From positions 258,501 to 322,500 of the forward strand of contig CAXHUQ010000754.1 in assembly GCA_964020085.1 (NCBI GenBank): DNA of 64,000 nt, written 5' to 3'. Numbering within the stretch: the first letter of the stretch is position 1; each line of letters starts with the position of its first letter. Below, in pieces: positions 34,285 through 47,070 of this stretch. Under the pieces are notes generated by a model. The model ran no database searches. It was given only the letters and a program-made list of their open reading frames with translations, and was not told where the DNA came from. The position numbers and the translations under genes were made by a program. Source of the DNA: Micromussa lordhowensis (lineage: Eukaryota; Cnidaria; Anthozoa; Scleractinia; Lobophylliidae).

Positions 34285-35735
34285 CATGGTGGCATTGGCG
34301 TAAGGGTGTTTTTTCTGGCCTTCTTTTTGCAGTCGTTTTTCCTGGTCCCAACTTTGCAGAATTTCAGAACACGCGCGCTGGGGGTCCCCTTGGCAAATTT
34401 GACATAGCTCGCCTTCACGGGCACTTTAAGAGGCGCGGTTTGCAGCAAAATGTTCTGCTAGGTTGGCACTTTAAGGAAATTATAGTTAAGACATGATGGC
34501 ATTGGCGCCAAGGTGTTTTTTTTGGCCTTCTTTTTGCAGTAGTTTTCCCTGGTCCCAACTTTGCAGAATTTCAGAAAACGCGCGCTTGGGGTCCCCTTGG
34601 CAAATTTAACATAGCTCGGCTTCACGGGCACTTTAAGAGGCGCGGTTTGCAGCAAAATGTTCTGCTAGGTTGGCACTTTAAGGAAATCTTAGTTAGGACA
34701 TGATGGCATTGGCGCCAGCGTGTTTTTTTCTGGCCTTCTTTTTGCAGGAGTTTCCCCTGGTCCCAACTTTGCAGAATTTCAGAAAACGCGCGCTGGGCGT
34801 CCCCTTGGCAAATTTGACATAGCTCGGCTTCACGGGCACTTTGGGAGGCGCGGTTTGCAGCAAAATGTTATGCTAGGTTGGCACTTTTAGGAAATGCTAG
34901 TTAGGACATGATGGCATTGGCACCAGGGTGTTTTTTATGGCCTTCTTTTTGCAGTAGTTTTCCCTGGTCCCAAATTTGCAGAATTTCAGAAAACGCGCGC
35001 TGGGGGTCCCCTTGGCAAATTTGACATAGCTCGGCTTCAGGGGCACTTTAAGAGGCGCGGTTTGCAGCAAAATGTTCTGCTAGGTTAACACTTCAAGGAA
35101 ATCTTAGATAGGACATGATGGCATTGGCGCCAGGTTGTTTTTTCTGGCCTTCTTTTTGCAGGAGTTTCCCCTGGTCCCAACTTTGCAGAATTTCAGAAAA
35201 CGCGCGCTGGGGGTCCCCTTGGCAAATTTAACATAGCTCGGCTTCACGGGCACTTTGGGAAGCGCGGTTTGCAGTAAAATGTTTTGCTAGGTTGACACTT
35301 CAAGGAAATTGTAGTTAGGACATGGTGGCATTGGCGTAAGGGTGTTTTTTTTGGCCTTCTTTTTGCAGTAGTTTTCCCTGGTCCCAACTTTGCAGAATTT
35401 CAGAAAACGCGCGCTGGGCGTCCCCTTGGCAAATTTGACATAGCTCGGCTTCACGGGCACTTTAAGAGGCGCAGTTTGCACCAAAATGTTTTGCTAGGTT
35501 GGCACTTCAAGGAAATTTAAGTTAGGACATGATGGCATTGGCGCCAGTGTGTTTTTTCTGGCCTTTTTTTTTGCAGGAGTTTCCCCTGGTCCCAACTTTG
35601 CAGAATTTCAGAAAACGCGCGCTGGGGGTCCTGTTGGCAAATTTGACATAGCTCGGCTTCACGGGCACTTTAAGAGGCACGGATTGCAGCAAAATGTTCT
35701 GCTAGGTTGGCACTTCAAGGAAATTTAAGTTAAGA
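34285..35735 (+). repeat. Second copy of the 33.0-34.1 kb block with one inserted monomer
   Basis: Units start at 34285, 34492, 34699, 34907, 35114, 35321 and 35528. All but the 34699 unit (208 bp, CCAGCGTGTTTTTTTCTGG) have a clear partner between 33043 and 34284. The unit at 35528 is a partner of 34078 and has an extra-long T run (208 bp). The extra monomer at 34699 resembles the unit at 37343. Confidence 0.82.
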
Positions 35736-38700
35736 CATGATGGCATTGGCGCCAGTGTGTTTTTTCTGGCCTTGTTTTTGCAGGAGTTTCCCCTGGTCCC
35801 AACTTTGCAGAATTTCAGAAAACGCGCGCTGGGGGTCCTCTTGGCAAATTTGACATAGCTCGGCTTCACGGGCATTTTGGGAGGCGCGGTTTGCAGGAAA
35901 ATGTTCTGCTAGGTTGGCACTTTAAGGAAATGCTAGTTAAAACATGATGGCATTGGCGCCAGGATGTTTTTCTGGCCTTCTTTTTGCAGTAGTTTTCCCT
36001 GGTCCCAACTTTGCAGAATTTCAGAAAACGCGCGCTGGGGGTCCCCTTGGCAAATTTGACATAGCTCGGCTTCACGGGCACTTTGGGAGGCGCGGTTTGC
36101 AGCAAAATGTTTTGCTTGGTTGGCACTTGAAGGAAATGTTAGTTAGGACATGATGGCATTGGCGCTAGGGTGTTTTTTCTGGCCTTATTTTTGCAGGAGT
36201 TTTCCCTGGTCCCAACTTTGCAGAATTTCAGAAAACGCGCGTTGGGGGTCCCCTTGGCAAATTTGACATAGCCTTGCTTCACGGGCACTTTAAGAGGCGC
36301 GGTTTGCAGCAAAATGTTTTGCTAGGTTGGCACTTGAAGGAAATGTTAGTTAGGACATGATGGCATTGGCGCCAGGGTGTTTTTTCTGGCCTTCTTTTTG
36401 CAGGAGTTTCCCCTGGTCTCAACTTTGTAGAATTTCAGAAAACGCGCGCTGGGTTCCCCTTGGCAAATTTGACATAGCTCGGCTTCACGGGCATTTTAAG
36501 AGGCGCGGTTTGCAGCAAAATGTTTTGCTAGGTTGGCACTTGAAGGAAATTTGAGTTAGAACATGATGACATTGGCGCCAGGGTGTTTTTCCTGGCCTTC
36601 TTTTTGCAGGAGTTTACCCTGGTCCCAACTTTGCAGAATTTCAGAAAACGCGCGCTGGGGGTCCCCTTGGCGAATTTGACATAGCTCGGCTTCACGGGCA
36701 CTTTAAGAGGCACGGTTTGCAGCAAAATTTTCTGCTAGGCTAACACTTTAAGGAAATTTTAGTTAGAACATGATGGCATTAGCGCCAGGGTGTTTTTTCT
36801 GGCCTTCTTTTTGCAGAAGTTTTCCCTGGTCCCAACTTTGCAGAATTTCAGAAAACGCGCGCTGGGGGTCCCCTTGGCAAATTTGACATAGCTCGGCTTC
36901 ACGGGCACTTTAAGAGGCGCGGTTTGCAGCAAAATGTTCTGCTAGGTAGGCACTTCAAGGAAATCCAAGTTGCAGTAGTTTCCCCTGGTCCCAACTTTGC
37001 AGAATTTCAGAAAACGCGCGCTGGGGGTCCCCTTGGCAAATTTGACATAGCTCGGCTTCACGAGCACTTTAAGAGGCGCGGTTTGCAGCAAAATGTTTTG
37101 CTAGGTTGGCACTTTATGGAAATCCTAGTTAATACATGATGGCATTGGCGCCAGGGTGTTTCTTTCTGGCCTTCTTTTTGCAGGAGTTTTCCCTGGTCCC
37201 AACTTTGCAGAATTTCAGAAAACGCGCGCTGGGGGTCCCCTTGGCAAATTTGACATAGCTCGGCTTCACGGGCACTTTAAGAGGCGCGGTTGACAGCAAA
37301 ATGTTCTGCTAGGTTGGCATTTCAAGGAAGTTTTAGTTAGGACATGATGGCATTGGCGCCAGCGTGTTTTTTTCTGGCCTTCTTTTTGCAGGAGTTTCCC
37401 CTGGTCCCAACTTTGCATAATTTCAGAAAACGGGCGCTGGGGGTCCCCTTGGCAAATTTGACATAGCTCGGCTTCACGGGCACTTTGGGAGGCGCGGTCT
37501 GCAGCAAAATGTTCTGCTAGGTTGGCACTTCAAGGAAATCCTAGTTAAGACATGATGGCATTGGCGCCAGGGTGTTTTTTCTGGCCTTCTTTTTGCAGGA
37601 GTTTTCCCTGGTCCCAACTTTGTAGAATTTCCGAAAACGCGCGCTGGGGGTCCCCTTGGCAAATTTAACATAGCTCGGCTTCACGGGCACTTTGGGAAGC
37701 GTGGTTTGCAGTAAAATGTTTTGCTAGGTTGGCACTTCAAGGAAATTGTAGTTAGGACATGGTGGCATTGGCGTAAGGGTGTTTTTTCTGGCCTTCTTTT
37801 TGCAGTCGTTTTTCCTGGTCCCAACTTTGCAGAATTTCAGAACACGCGCGCTGGGGGTCCCCTTGGCAAATTTGACATAGCTCGGCTTCACGGGCACTTT
37901 AAGAGGCGCGGTTTGCAGCAAAATGTTCTGCTAGGTTGGCACTTTAAGGAAACTTTAGTTAGGACATGATGGCATTGGCGCCAGGGTGTTTTTTTCTGGC
38001 CTTCTTTTTGCAAAAGTTTTCCCTGGTTCCAACTTTGCAGAATTTCAGAAAACGCGCGCTGGGGGTCCCCTTGGCAAATTTGACATAGCTCACCTTCACG
38101 GGCACTTTAAGAGTCGCGGTTTGCAGCAAAATATTTTGCCTCGTTGGCACTTCAAGGAAATGCTAGTTAAAACATGATGGCATTGGTGCCAGGGTGTTTT
38201 TTCTGGCCTTCTTTTTGCAGGAATTTCCCCTTGTCTTAACTTTGCAGAATTTCAGAAAACGCGCGCTGGGGGTCTCCTTGGCAAATTTGACATAGCTCGG
38301 CTTCACGGGCACTTTGGGAGGCGCGGTTTGCAGCAAAATGTTGTGCTAGGTTGGCACTTGAAGGAAATTCTAAATACGACATGATGGCATTGGCGCCAGG
38401 GTGTTTTTTCTGGCCTTCCTTTTGCAGGAGTTTCCCCTGGTCCCAACTTTGCAGAATTTCAGAAAACGCGCGCTGGGGTTCCCCTTGGCAAATTTGACAT
38501 AGCTCGGCTTCACGGGCACTTTAAGAGGCGCGGTTTGCACCAAAATGTTTTGCAGGGTTGGCACTTTAAGGAAATCTTAGTTAGGACATGATGGCATTGG
38601 CGCCAGGGGGTTTTGTCTGGCCTTCTTTTTGCATTAGTTTCCCCTGGTCCCAACTTTGCAGAATTTCAGAAAACCCGCCCTAGGAGTCCCCTTGGCAAAT

Positions 38701-39207
38701 TTGACATAGCTCGGCTTCACGGGCACTTTAAGAGGCACGGTTTGCAGCAAAATGTTCTGCTAGGTTGGCACTTGAAGGAAATTTAAGTTAGGACATGATG
38801 GCATTGGCGCCAGTGTTTTTTTTCTGGCCTTCTTTTTGCAGGAGTTTCCCCTGGTCCCAACTTTGCAGAATTTCAGAAAACGCGCGCTGGGGGTCCTCTT
38901 GGCAAATTTGACATAGCTAGGCTTCACGGGCACTTTGGGAGGCGCGGTTTGCAGCAAAATTTTGTGCTAGGTTGGCACTTTAAGGAAATTTAAGTTAGGA
39001 CATGATGGCACATGCGCCAGGGTGTTTTTTCTGGCCTTCTTTTTGCCGGCGTTTCCCCTGGTCCCAACTTTGCAGAATTTCAGAAAACGCGCGCTGGGGG
39101 TCCCCTTGGCAAATTTGACATAGCTCGGCTTCACGGGCACTTTAAGAGGCGCGGTTTCCAGCAAAATGTTCTGCTAGGTTGGCACTTGAACAAAATCTCA
39201 GCTAAAA
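35736..39207 (+). repeat. Mixed monomers with no clean HOR, including a 48-bp deletion
   Basis: About 17 units. The units at 37758, 37965 and 38173 relate to 33043/34285, 32629 and 32836, showing an older long-range duplication at about 4-5 kb. The unit at 36356 is one base short at GCTGGGTTCCCC. The others are scattered variants. No gene is present. Confidence 0.8.
36769..37134 (+). repeat. Monomer pair with a 48-bp deletion at the unit boundary
   Basis: The distance between consecutive landmarks is 366 bp, two monomers less 48 bp. At about 36967-36973 CCAAGTT joins GCAGTAG directly. The missing bases are the CATGATGG start, the GGCGCC palindrome and nearly the whole T-rich tract. TT occurs at both breakpoints, consistent with microhomology. 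This junction was seen once only, so it is a private event that has not been amplified. Confidence 0.93.
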
Positions 39208-40862
39208 CATGATGGCATTGGCGCCAGGGTGTTTTTTCTGGCCTTCGTTTTGCAGTAGTTTTCCTGATCCCAACTTTGCAGAATTTCAGAAAACGCGCGC
39301 TGGGGGTCCCCTTCGCAAATTTGACATAGCTCGGCTTCACGGGCACTTTGGGAGGCGCGGTTTGCAGCAAAATGTTTTGCTAGGTTGGCACTTCAAGGAA
39401 ATTCTAGTTAAGACATGATGGCATTGGCGCCAGGGTGTTTTTTCTGGCCTTCTTTTTGCAGGAGTTTCCCCTGGTCTTAACTTTGCAGAATTTCAGAAAA
39501 CGCGCGCTGGGGGTCCCCTTGGCAAATTTGACATAGCTCGGCTTCACGGGCACTTTGGGAGGCGCGGTTTGCAGCAAAATGTTTTACTAGGTTGGCACTT
39601 TAAGGAAATTTTAGTAAGGACATGATGGCATTGGCGCCAGGGTGTTTTTTCTGGCCTTCTTTTTGCAGCAGTTTTCCCTGGTCCCAACTTTGCAGAATTT
39701 CAGAAAACGCGCGCTGGGGGTTCCCTTGGCACATTTTTCATAGCTCGGCTTCACGGGGACTTTAAGAGGCGCGGTTTGCAGCAAAATGTTCTGCTAGGTA
39801 GGCACTTGAAGGAAATTCTAGTTAAGACATGATAGCATTGGCGCCAGGGTGTTTTTTCTGGCCTTCGTTTTGCAGTAGTTTTCCTGGTCCCAACTTTGCA
39901 GAATTTCAGAAAACGCGCGCTGGGGGTCCCCTTTGCAAATTTGACATAGCTCGGCTTCACAGGCACTTTGGGAGGCGCGGATTGCAGCAAAATGTTTTGA
40001 TAGGTTGGCACTTTAAGGAAATCGTAGTTAGGACATGATGGTATTGGCGCCAGGGTGTTTTTTCTGGCCTTCTTTTTGCAGTAGGTTTCCCTGGTCCCAA
40101 CTTTGCAGAATTTCAGAAAACGCGCGCTGGGGGTCCCCTTGGCAAATTTGACATAGCTCGGCTTCACCGGCACTTTAAGATCCGCGGTTTGCAGCAAAAT
40201 GTTTTGCTAGGTTGCCACTTCAAGGAAATCCTAGTTAGGACATGATGGCATTGGCGCCAGGGTGTTTTTTCTGGCCTTCTTTTTGCAGTAGGTTTCCCTG
40301 GTCCCAACTTTGCAGAATTTCAGAAAACGCGCGCTGGGGGTCCCCTTGGCAAATTTGACATAGCTCGGCTTCACCGGCACTTTAAGATCCGCGGTTTGCA
40401 GCAAAATGTTTTGGTGGGTTGGCACTTCAAGGAAATCCTAGTTAGGACATGATGGCATTGGCGCCAGGGTGTTTTTTCTGGCCTTCTTTTTGCCGGAGTT
40501 TCCCCTGGTCCCAACTTTGCAGAATTTCAGAAAACGCGCGCTGGGGGTCTCCTTGGCAAATTTGACATAGCTCGGCTTCACGGGCACTTTGGGAGGCGCG
40601 GTTTGCAGCAAAATGTTCTGCTAGGTTGGCACTTCAAGGAAAACCTAGTTAGAACATGATGGCATTGGCGCCAGGTTGTTTTTTTCTGGCCTTCTTTTTG
40701 CAGTAGTTTTCCCTGGTCCCAACTTTGCAGAATTTCAGAAAACGCGCGCTGGGGGTCCCCTTGGCAAATTTGACATAGCTCGGCTTCACGGGCACTTTAA
40801 GAGGCGCGGTTTCCAGCAAAATGTTCTGCTAGGTTGGCACTTGAATAAAATTTCAGCTAAAA
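39208..40862 (+). repeat. Partial, older relative of the 15-monomer HOR
   Basis: Units start at 39208, 39414, 39621, 39828, 40034, 40241, 40448 and 40655. The pair 39001/39208 matches 40655/40863 (offset 1,655). The run 39621, 39828, 40034 matches 41897, 42104, 42310 and 45001, 45208, 45414 through the markers CACATTTTTCATAGC, TTCGTTTTGCAG, and CATGATGGTATTGG with TAGGTTTCCC. The units at 40034 and 40241 are near-duplicates with CTTTAAGATCCGCGG. Confidence 0.82.
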
Positions 40863-43800
40863 CATGATGGCATTGGCGCCAGGGTGTTTTTTCTGGCCTT
40901 CGTTTTGCAGTAGTTTTCCTGATCCCAACTTTGCAGAATTTCAGAAAACGCGCGCTGGGGGTCCCCTTGGCAAATTTGACATAGCTGGGCTTCACGGGCA
41001 CTTTGGGAGGCGCGGTTTGCAGCAAAATGTTTTGCTAGGTTGGCACTTCAAGGAAATTGTAGTTAGGACATGATGGCATTGGCGCCAGGGTGTTTTTTCT
41101 GGCCTACTTTTTGCAGGAGTTTCCCCTGGTCCCAACTTTGCAGAATTTCAGAAAACGCGCGCTGGGGGTCCCCTTGGCAAATTTGACATAGCTCGGCTTC
41201 ACGGGCACTTTGGGAGGCGCGGTTTGCAGCAAAATGTTTTGCTAGGTTGGCACTTTAAGGAAATCTTAGTAAGGACATGATGGCATTGGCGCCAGGGTGT
41301 TTTTTCTGGCCTTCTTTTTGCAGGAGTTTCCCCTGGTCCCAACTTTGCAGAATTTCAGAAAACGCGCGCTGGGGGTCCCCTTGGCAAATTTGACATAGCT
41401 CGGCTTCACGGGCACTTTGGGAGGCGCGGTTTGCAGCAAAATGTTTTGCTAGGTTGGCACTTCAAGGAAATGCTAGTTAGGACATGATGACATTGGCGCC
41501 AGGGTGTTTTTTCTGGCCTTCTTTTTGCACTAATTTTCCCTGATCCCAACTTTGCAGAATTTCAGAAAACGCGCGCTGGGGGTTCCCTTGGCAAATTTGA
41601 CATAGCTCGGCTTCACGGGCACTTTAAGAGGCGCGGTTTGCAGCAAAATCTTTTGCTAGGTTGGCACTTCAAGGAAATCTTAGATAGGACATGATGGCAT
41701 TGGCGCCAGGGTGTTTTTTCTGGCCTTCTTTTTGCAGGAGTTTCCCCTGGTCCCAACTTTGCAGAATTTCAGAAAACGCGCCCTGGGGGTCCCCTTGGCA
41801 AATTTGACATAGCTCGGCTTCACGGGCACTTTGGGAGGCGCAGTTTGCAGCAAAATGTTTTGCTAGGTTGGCACTTCAAGGAAATTTTAGTTAGAACATG
41901 ATGGCATTGGCGCCAGGGTGTTTTTTCTGGCCTTCTTTTTGCAGCAGTTTTCCCTGGTCCCAACTTTGCAGAATTTCAGAAAACGCGCGCTGGGGGTTCC
42001 CTTGGCACATTTTTCATAGCTCGGCTTCACGGGGACTTTAAGAGGCGCGGTTTGCAGCAAAATGTTCTGCTAGGTAGGCACTTGAAGGAAATTCTAGTTA
42101 AGACATGATAGCATTGGCGCCAGGGTGTTTTTTCTGGCCTTCGTTTTGCAGTAGTTTTCCTGGTCCCAACTTTGCAGAATTTCAGAAAACGCGCGCTGGG
42201 GGTCCCCTTGGCAAATTTGACATAGCTCGGCTTCACAGGCACTTTGGGAGGCGCGGTTTGCAGCAAAATGTTTTGCTAGGTTCGCACTTCAAGGAAATCG
42301 TAGTTAGGACATGATGGTATTGGCGCCAGGGTGTTTTTTCTGGCCTTCTTTTTGCAGTAGGTTTCCCTGGTCCCAACTTTGCAGAATTTCAGAAAACGCG
42401 CGCTGGGGGTCCCCTTGGCAAATTTGACATAGCTCGGCTTCACCGGCACTTCAAGATCCGCGGTTTGCAGCAAAATGTTTTGGTGGGTTGGCACTTCAAG
42501 GAAATCCTAGTTAGGACATGATGGCATTGGCGCCAGGGTGTTTTTTCTGGCCTTCTTTTTGCAGGAGTTTCCCCTGGTCCCAACTTTGCAGAATTTCAGA
42601 AAACGCGCGCTGGGGGTCTCCTTGGCAAATTTGACATAGCTCGGCTTCACGGGCACTTTGGGAGGCGCGGTTTGCAGCAAAATGTTCTGCTAGGTTGGCA
42701 CTTCAAGGAAAACCTAGTTAGAACATGATGGCATTGGCGCCAGGTTGTTTTTTTCTGGCCTTCTTTTTGCAGGAGTTTCCCCTGGTCCCAACTTTGCAGA
42801 ATTTCAGAAAACGCGCGCTGGGGGTCCTCTTGGCAAATTTGACATAGCTCGGCTTCACGGGCACTTTAAGAGGTGCGGTTTGCACCAAAATGTTCTGCTA
42901 GGTTGGCACTTGAAGGAAATGATAGTAAGGACATGATGGCGTTGGCGCCAGGGTGTTTTTTTTGGCCTTCTTTTTGCAGGAGTTTCCCCTGGTCCCAACT
43001 TTGCAGAATTTCAGAAAACGCGCGCTGGGGGTCCTCTTGGCAAATTTGACATAGCTCGGCTTCACGGGCACTTTGGGAGGCGCGGTTTAGAGCAAAATGT
43101 TTTGCTAGGTTGGCACTTCAAGGAAATTATTGTTAGGACATCATGACATTGGCGCCAGGGTGTTTTTCCTGGCCTTCTTTTTGCAGTTGTTTTCCCTGGT
43201 CCCAACTTTGCAGAATTTCAGAAAACGCGCGCTGGGGGTCCCCTTGGCAAATTTGACATAGCTCGGCTTCACGGGCACTTTAAGAGGCGCGGTTTGCAGC
43301 AAAATGTTCTGCTAGGTTGGCACTTGAAGGAAATGATAGTTAAGACATGATGGCATTGGCGCCAGGGTGTTTTTTCTGGCCTTCTTTTTGCAGGGGTTTC
43401 CCCTGGTACCAACTTTGCAGAATTTCAGAAAACGCGCGCTGGGGGTCCCCTTGGAAAATTTGACATAGCTCGGCCTCACGGGCACTTTGGGAGGCGCGGT
43501 TTGCAGCAAAATGTTCTGCTAGGTTGGCACTTGAAGGAAATGATAGTTAGGACATGATGGCATTGGCGCCAGGGTGTTTTTTCTGGCCTTCTTTTTGCAG
43601 GAGTTTCCCCTGGTCCCAACTTTGCAGAATTTCAGAAAACGCGCGCTGGGGGTCCCCTTGGCAAATTTGACATAGCTCGGCTTCACGGGCACTTTAAGAG
43701 GCGCAGTTTGCAGCAAAATGTTCTGCTAGGTTGCCACTTCAAGGAAATCCTAGTTAGGACATGATGGCATTGGCGCCAGGGTGTTTTTTTTGCCCTTCTT

Positions 43801-43966
43801 ATTGCAGGAGTTTCCCCTGGTGCCAACTTTGCAGAATTTCAGAAAACGCGCGCTGCAGGTCCCCTTGGCAAATTTGACATAGCTCGGCTTCACGGGCACT
43901 TTGGGAGGCGCGGTTTGCAGCAAAATGTTGTGCTAGGTTGGCACTTTAAGGAAATTTTAGTTAAGA
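40863..43966 (+). repeat. 15-monomer HOR, 3,104 bp, copy 1
   Basis: Units start at 40863, 41069, 41276, 41483, 41690, 41897, 42104, 42310, 42517, 42724, 42932, 43139, 43346, 43553 and 43760. Each landmark recurs exactly 3,104 bp later. Ordered markers include TTCGTTTTGCAGTAG (1st and 7th), GCACTAATTTTCCC (4th), CACATTTTTCATAGC (6th), AAGATCCGCGG (8th), CCAGGTTGTTTTTTT (10th), CATGATGGCGTTGG (11th), CATCATGACATTGG (12th), CTGGTACCAAC (13th) and CTGCAGGTCCCC (15th). Lengths of 206 and 208 bp occur at matching positions. Confidence 0.96.
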
Positions 43967-46900
43967 CATGATGGCATTGGCGCCAGGGTGTTTTTTCTGG
44001 CCTTCGTTTTGCAGTAGTTTTCCTGATCCCAACTTTGCAGAATTTCAGAAAACGCGCGCTGGGGGTCCCCTTGGCAAATTTGACATAGCTCGGCTTCACG
44101 GGCACTTTGGGAGGCGCGGTTTGCAGCAAAATGTTCTGCTAGGTTGGCACTTCAAGGAAATTAAAGTTAGGACATGATGGCATTGGCGCCAGGGTGTTTT
44201 TTCTGGCCTTCTTTTTGCAGGAGTTTCCCCTGGTCCCAACTTTGCAGAATTTCAGAAAACGCGCGCTGGGGGTCCCCTTGGCAAATTTGACATAGCTCGG
44301 CTTCACGGGCACTTTGGGAGGCGCGGTTTGCAGCAAAATGTTTTGCTAGGTTGGCACTTTAAGGAAATCTTAGTAAGGACATGATGGCATTGGCGCCAGG
44401 GTGTTTTTTCTGGCCTTCTTTTTGCAGGAGTTTCCCCTGGTCCCAACTTTGCAGAATTTCAGAAAACGCGCGCTGGGGGTCCCCTTGGCAAATTTGACAA
44501 AGCTCGGCTTCACGGGCACTTTGGGAGGCGCAGTTTGAAGCAAAATGTTCTGCTAGGTTGGCACTTCAAGGAAATGCTAGTTAGGACATGATGACATTGG
44601 CGCCAGGGTATTTTTTCTGGCCTTCTTTTTGCACTAATTTTCCCTGATCCCAACTTTGCAGAATTTCAGAAAACGCGCGCTGGGGGTTCCCTTGGCAAAT
44701 TTGACATAGCTCGGCTTCACGGGCACTTTAAGAGGCGCGGTTTGCAGCAAAATCTTTTGCTAGGTTGGCACTTCAAGGAAATCCTAGATAGGACATGATG
44801 GCATTGGCGCCAGGGTGTTTTTTCTGGCCTTCTTTTTGCAGGAGTTTCCCCTGGTCCCAACTTTGCAGAATTTCAGAAAACGCGCCCTGGGGGTCCCCTT
44901 GGCAAATTTGACATAGCTCGGCTTCACGGGCACTTTGGGAGGCGCAGTTTGCAGCAAAATGTTTTGCTAGGTTGGCACTTCAAGGAAATTTTAGTTAGAA
45001 CATGATGGCATTGGCGCCAGGGTGTTTTTTCTGGCCTTCTTTTTGCAGCAGTTTTCCCTGGTCCCAACTTTGCAGAATTTCAGAAAACGCGCGCTGGGGG
45101 TTCCCTTGGCACATTTTTCATAGCTCGGCTTCACGGGGACTTTAAGAGGCGCGGTTTGCAGCAAAATGTTCTGCTAGGTAGGCACTTGAAGGAAATTCTA
45201 GTTAAGACATGATAGCATTGGCGCCAGGGTGTTTTTTCTGGCCTTCGTTTTGCAGTAGTTTTCCTGGTCCCAACTTTGCAGAATTTCAGAAAACGCGCGC
45301 TGGGGGTCCCCTTGGCAAATTTGACATAGCTCGGCTTCACAGGCACTTTGGGAGGCGCGGTTTGCAGCAAAATGTTTTGCTAGGTTCGCACTTCAAGGAA
45401 ATCGTAGTTAGGACATGATGGTATTGGCGCCAGGGTGTTTTTTCTGGCCTTCTTTTTTCAGTAGGTTTCCCTGGTCCCAACTTTGCAGAATTTCAGAAAA
45501 CGCGCGCTGGGGGTCCCCTTGGCAAATTTGACATAGCTCGGCTTCACCGGCACTTCAAGATCCGCGGTTTGCAGCAAAATGTTTTGGTGGGTTGGCACTT
45601 CAAGGAAATCCTAGTTAGGACATGATGGCATTGGCGCCAGGGTGTTTTTTCTGGCCTTCTTTTTGCAGGAGTTTCCCCTGGTCCCAACTTTGCAGAATTT
45701 CAGAAAACGCGCGCTGGGGGTCTCCTTGGCAAATTTGACATAGCTCGGCTTCACGGGCACTTTGGGAGGCGCGGTTTGCAGCAAAATGTTCTGCTAGGTT
45801 GGCACTTCAAGGAAAACCTAGTTAGAACATGATGGCATTGGCGCCAGGTTGTTTTTTTCTGGCCTTCTTTTTGCAGGAGTTTCCCCTGGTCCCAACTTTG
45901 CAGAATTTCAGAAAACGCGCGCTGGGGGTCCTCTTGGCAAATTTGACATAGCTCGGCTTCACGGGCACTTTAAGAGGTGCGGTTTGCACCAAAATGTTCT
46001 GCTAGGTTGGCACTTGAAGGAAATGATAGTAAGGACATGATGGCGTTGGCGCCAGGGTGTTTTTTTTGGCCTTCTTTTTGCAGGAGTTTCCCCTGGTCCC
46101 AACTTTGCAGAATTTCAGAAAACGCGCGCTGGGGGTCCTCTTGGCAAATTTGACATAGCTCGGCTTCACGGGCACTTTGGGAGGCGCGGTTTAGAGCAAA
46201 ATGTTTTGCTAGGTTGGCACTTCAAGGAAATTATTGTTAGGACATCATGACATTGGCGCCAGGGTGTTTTTCCTGGCCTTCTTTTTGCAGTTGTTTTCCC
46301 TGGTCCCAACTTTGCAGAATTTCAGTAAACGCGCGCTGGGGGTCCCCTTGGCAAATTTGACATAGCTCGGCTTCACGGGCACTTTAAGAGGCGCGGTTTG
46401 CAGCAAAATGTTCTGCTAGGTTGGCACTTGAAGGAAATGATAGTTAAGACATGATGGCATTGGCGCCAGGGTGTTTTTTCTGGCCTTCTTTTTGCAGGGG
46501 TTTCCCCTGGTACCAACTTTGCAGAATTTCAGAAAATGCGCGCTGGGGGTCCCCTTGGAAAATTTGACATAGCTCGGCCTCACGGGCACTTTGGGAGGCG
46601 CGGTTTGCAGCAAAATGTTCTGCTAGGTTGGCACTTGAAGGAAATGATAGTTAGGACATGATGGCATTGGCGCCAGGGTGTTTTTTCTGGCCTTCTTTTT
46701 GCAGGAGTTTCCCCTGGTCCCAACTTTGCAGAATTTCAGAAAACGCGCGCTGGGGGTCCCCTTGGCAAATTTGACATAGCTCGGCTTCACGGGCACTTTA
46801 AGAGGCGCAGTTTGCAGCAAAATGTTCTGCTAGGTTGCCACTTCAAGGAAATCCTAGTTAGGACATGATGGCATTGGCGCCAGGGTGTTTTTTTTGCCCT

Positions 46901-47070
46901 TCTTATTGCAGGAGTTTCCCCTGGTGCCAACTTTGCAGAATTTCAGAAAACGCGCGCTGCAGGTCCCCTTGGCAAATTTGACATAGCTCGGCTTCACGGG
47001 CACTTTGGGAGGCGCGGTTTGCAGCAAAATGTTGTGCTAGGTTGGCACTTTAAGGAAATTTTAGTTAAGA
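43967..47070 (+). repeat. 15-monomer HOR, 3,104 bp, copy 2
   Basis: Directly adjacent tandem copy of 40863-43966. Every unit start is shifted by exactly 3,104 bp (43967, 44173, 44380, 44587 ... 46864). Private differences seen include GACAAAGCTCGG near 44496, GGGTATTTTTTC near 44607, TTTTTTCAGTAGG near 45446, TTTCAGTAAACG near 46321 and AAAATGCGCG near 46533. The following unit at 47071 does not match the first unit of the HOR, so there are exactly two full copies. Confidence 0.96.
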
